A DNA stretch of 5,886 nt from JAKITW01 sp041598875. GTDB taxonomy: Bacteria > Desulfobacterota > Desulfobulbia > Desulfobulbales > BM004. Below, one piece after another: positions 5,607 to 5,886 of this stretch (position 1 is the first letter of the stretch; the number at the start of each line of letters is the position of its first letter). The stretch is from the NCBI GenBank assembly GCA_041598875.1, contig JBFHXP010000150.1, forward strand, positions 1-5,886. Direction: 5' to 3'. The position numbers and the translations under genes were made by a program. The notes beneath the pieces were generated by a model, which saw only the letters and a program-made list of their open reading frames with translations, was not told where the DNA came from and did not search any database.

Positions 5607-5721
5607 TCACCGGTACAGCACGGGCAAACAGGCCGCCCCCTCCTAAGAAGTTGCAAATTCCCGGCAATGCAACTATTAATGTACCTGTTGACAGATAAAC
5701 CTAAACAATTCCGGACAGGGC
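5607..5721 (+). other. Intergenic region with nested inverted repeats
   Basis: An outer pair, GGTACA (5612-5617) and TGTACC (5680-5685), encloses a 7-bp stem, AGTTGCA (5649-5655) and TGCAACT (5668-5674), with a 12-base loop, and a weaker GGGC/GCCC stem (5622-5625 with 5635-5638). The loop's CCCG (5660-5663) could instead pair with CGGG (5621-5624). There is no T-run, so this is not a standard terminator for the upstream operon. It could be an RNA leader element of the ATPase gene, or an operator. An orphan TTGACA (5688-5693) has no -10 partner at normal spacing. Confidence 0.35.
5651..5679 (+). promoter_or_regulatory. Weak candidate promoter for the ATPase gene
   Basis: TTGCAA (5651-5656), a 17-base spacer, and TATTAA (5674-5679): four of six consensus positions in each box. 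It overlaps the AGTTGCA/TGCAACT inverted repeat, so a factor bound there would block it. The predicted start near 5686 lies about 36 bases before the ATG. Confidence 0.25.
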
Positions 5722-5886
5722 ATGTACAACGACCATTTCGGCATACAGGAAAAACCCTTCACCATGGCCCCCGACCCCCGTTACCTCTATATGAGTGACG
5801 GCCACAGGGAGGCGTTCGCCCACCTCCTCTACGGCATCAATGAGGATGACGGCGGTTTTGTCCTGCTCACCGGCGAGGTCGGCACC
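5722..5886 (+). CDS. ExeA/GspA-like AAA ATPase, N-terminus (cut by right edge)
   Basis: 55 codons are visible. The pattern MYNDHFGIQEKPF, DPRYLYMSDGHREAFAHLLYGI and FVLLTGEVGT is the characteristic start of the ExeA/GspA-type ATPases, including the exosortase-associated and secretion-associated members. The window ends within the Walker A motif (GEVGT, expected to continue GKT). Family members drive assembly of type II secretion secretins through a C-terminal peptidoglycan-binding region, or act in exopolysaccharide systems; which type this is cannot be seen. The ATG is chosen because it starts exactly at the family N-terminus; GGA lies 6 bases upstream. It is separated by 115 bases from the MFS gene and is probably a new transcription unit. 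Confidence 0.85.
   Translation, partial: MYNDHFGIQEKPFTMAPDPRYLYMSDGHREAFAHLLYGINEDDGGFVLLTGEVGT

Noticed and set aside
5618..5665. Resemblance to a GEMM (cyclic di-GMP) riboswitch: CACGGGCAAAC followed by TTGCAAATTCCCGGC
   Set aside because: The short conserved words partly match, but the hairpin that must form between GGGCAAAC and GCAAA is absent, as is the tetraloop receptor arm. A covariance-model search would settle it.
5688..5693. Perfect TTGACA just before the ATPase gene
   Set aside because: The sequence at -10 spacing is GC-rich (around CCGGAC), so no promoter is supported there.
1..5886. CRISPR arrays, insertion sequences, tRNA or rRNA genes
   Set aside because: No regularly spaced direct repeats, transposase-like products, terminal inverted repeats or RNA-gene signatures were seen on either strand.

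Overview
The window looks like a GC-rich chromosomal segment of an anaerobic, Gram-negative bacterium. Desulfobacterota (a Desulfobulbales-like sulfur or sulfate metaboliser) is my best guess. The reasons are the GC-rich third codon positions, a YedE-type selenium/sulfur membrane protein of the kind common in anaerobes, an outer-membrane-type lipoprotein signal, and an ExeA/GspA-like ATPase. The taxonomic call is inference; no rRNA or marker gene is present.

Layout. On the minus strand, 1-1081 holds a two-gene operon: a JAB/MPN-like protein (515-1081), translationally coupled through a TGATG overlap to a Glu/Leu/Phe/Val dehydrogenase-family gene that runs off the left edge (1-515). Positions 1082-1727 are a long divergent intergenic region with no convincing full-size gene. 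It carries a candidate promoter for each direction, an A/T-armed palindrome, a dyad over the plus-strand -35 box, a partial Fur-box match, small hairpins, and a possible leader ORF that overlaps the next gene start.

On the plus strand, 1728-5606 is a compact four-gene operon: a membrane-anchored TPR protein, a YedE-family putative selenium (or sulfur) transporter, a right-handed parallel beta-helix lipoprotein, and an Fsr-like MFS transporter. Gaps are 17, -38 and 0 bases. The likely theme is envelope transport or handling of a small sulfur/selenium-type solute: an inner-membrane channel, an MFS pump, a periplasm-facing TPR scaffold and a lipoprotein. The combination is not a standard module that I recognise. 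The usual selenium partners (yedF, selD) are not in view.

Positions 5607-5721 form a short intergenic region with nested inverted repeats. At 5722 a new gene starts that encodes the N-terminus of an ExeA/GspA-like AAA ATPase, cut by the right edge at its Walker A motif.
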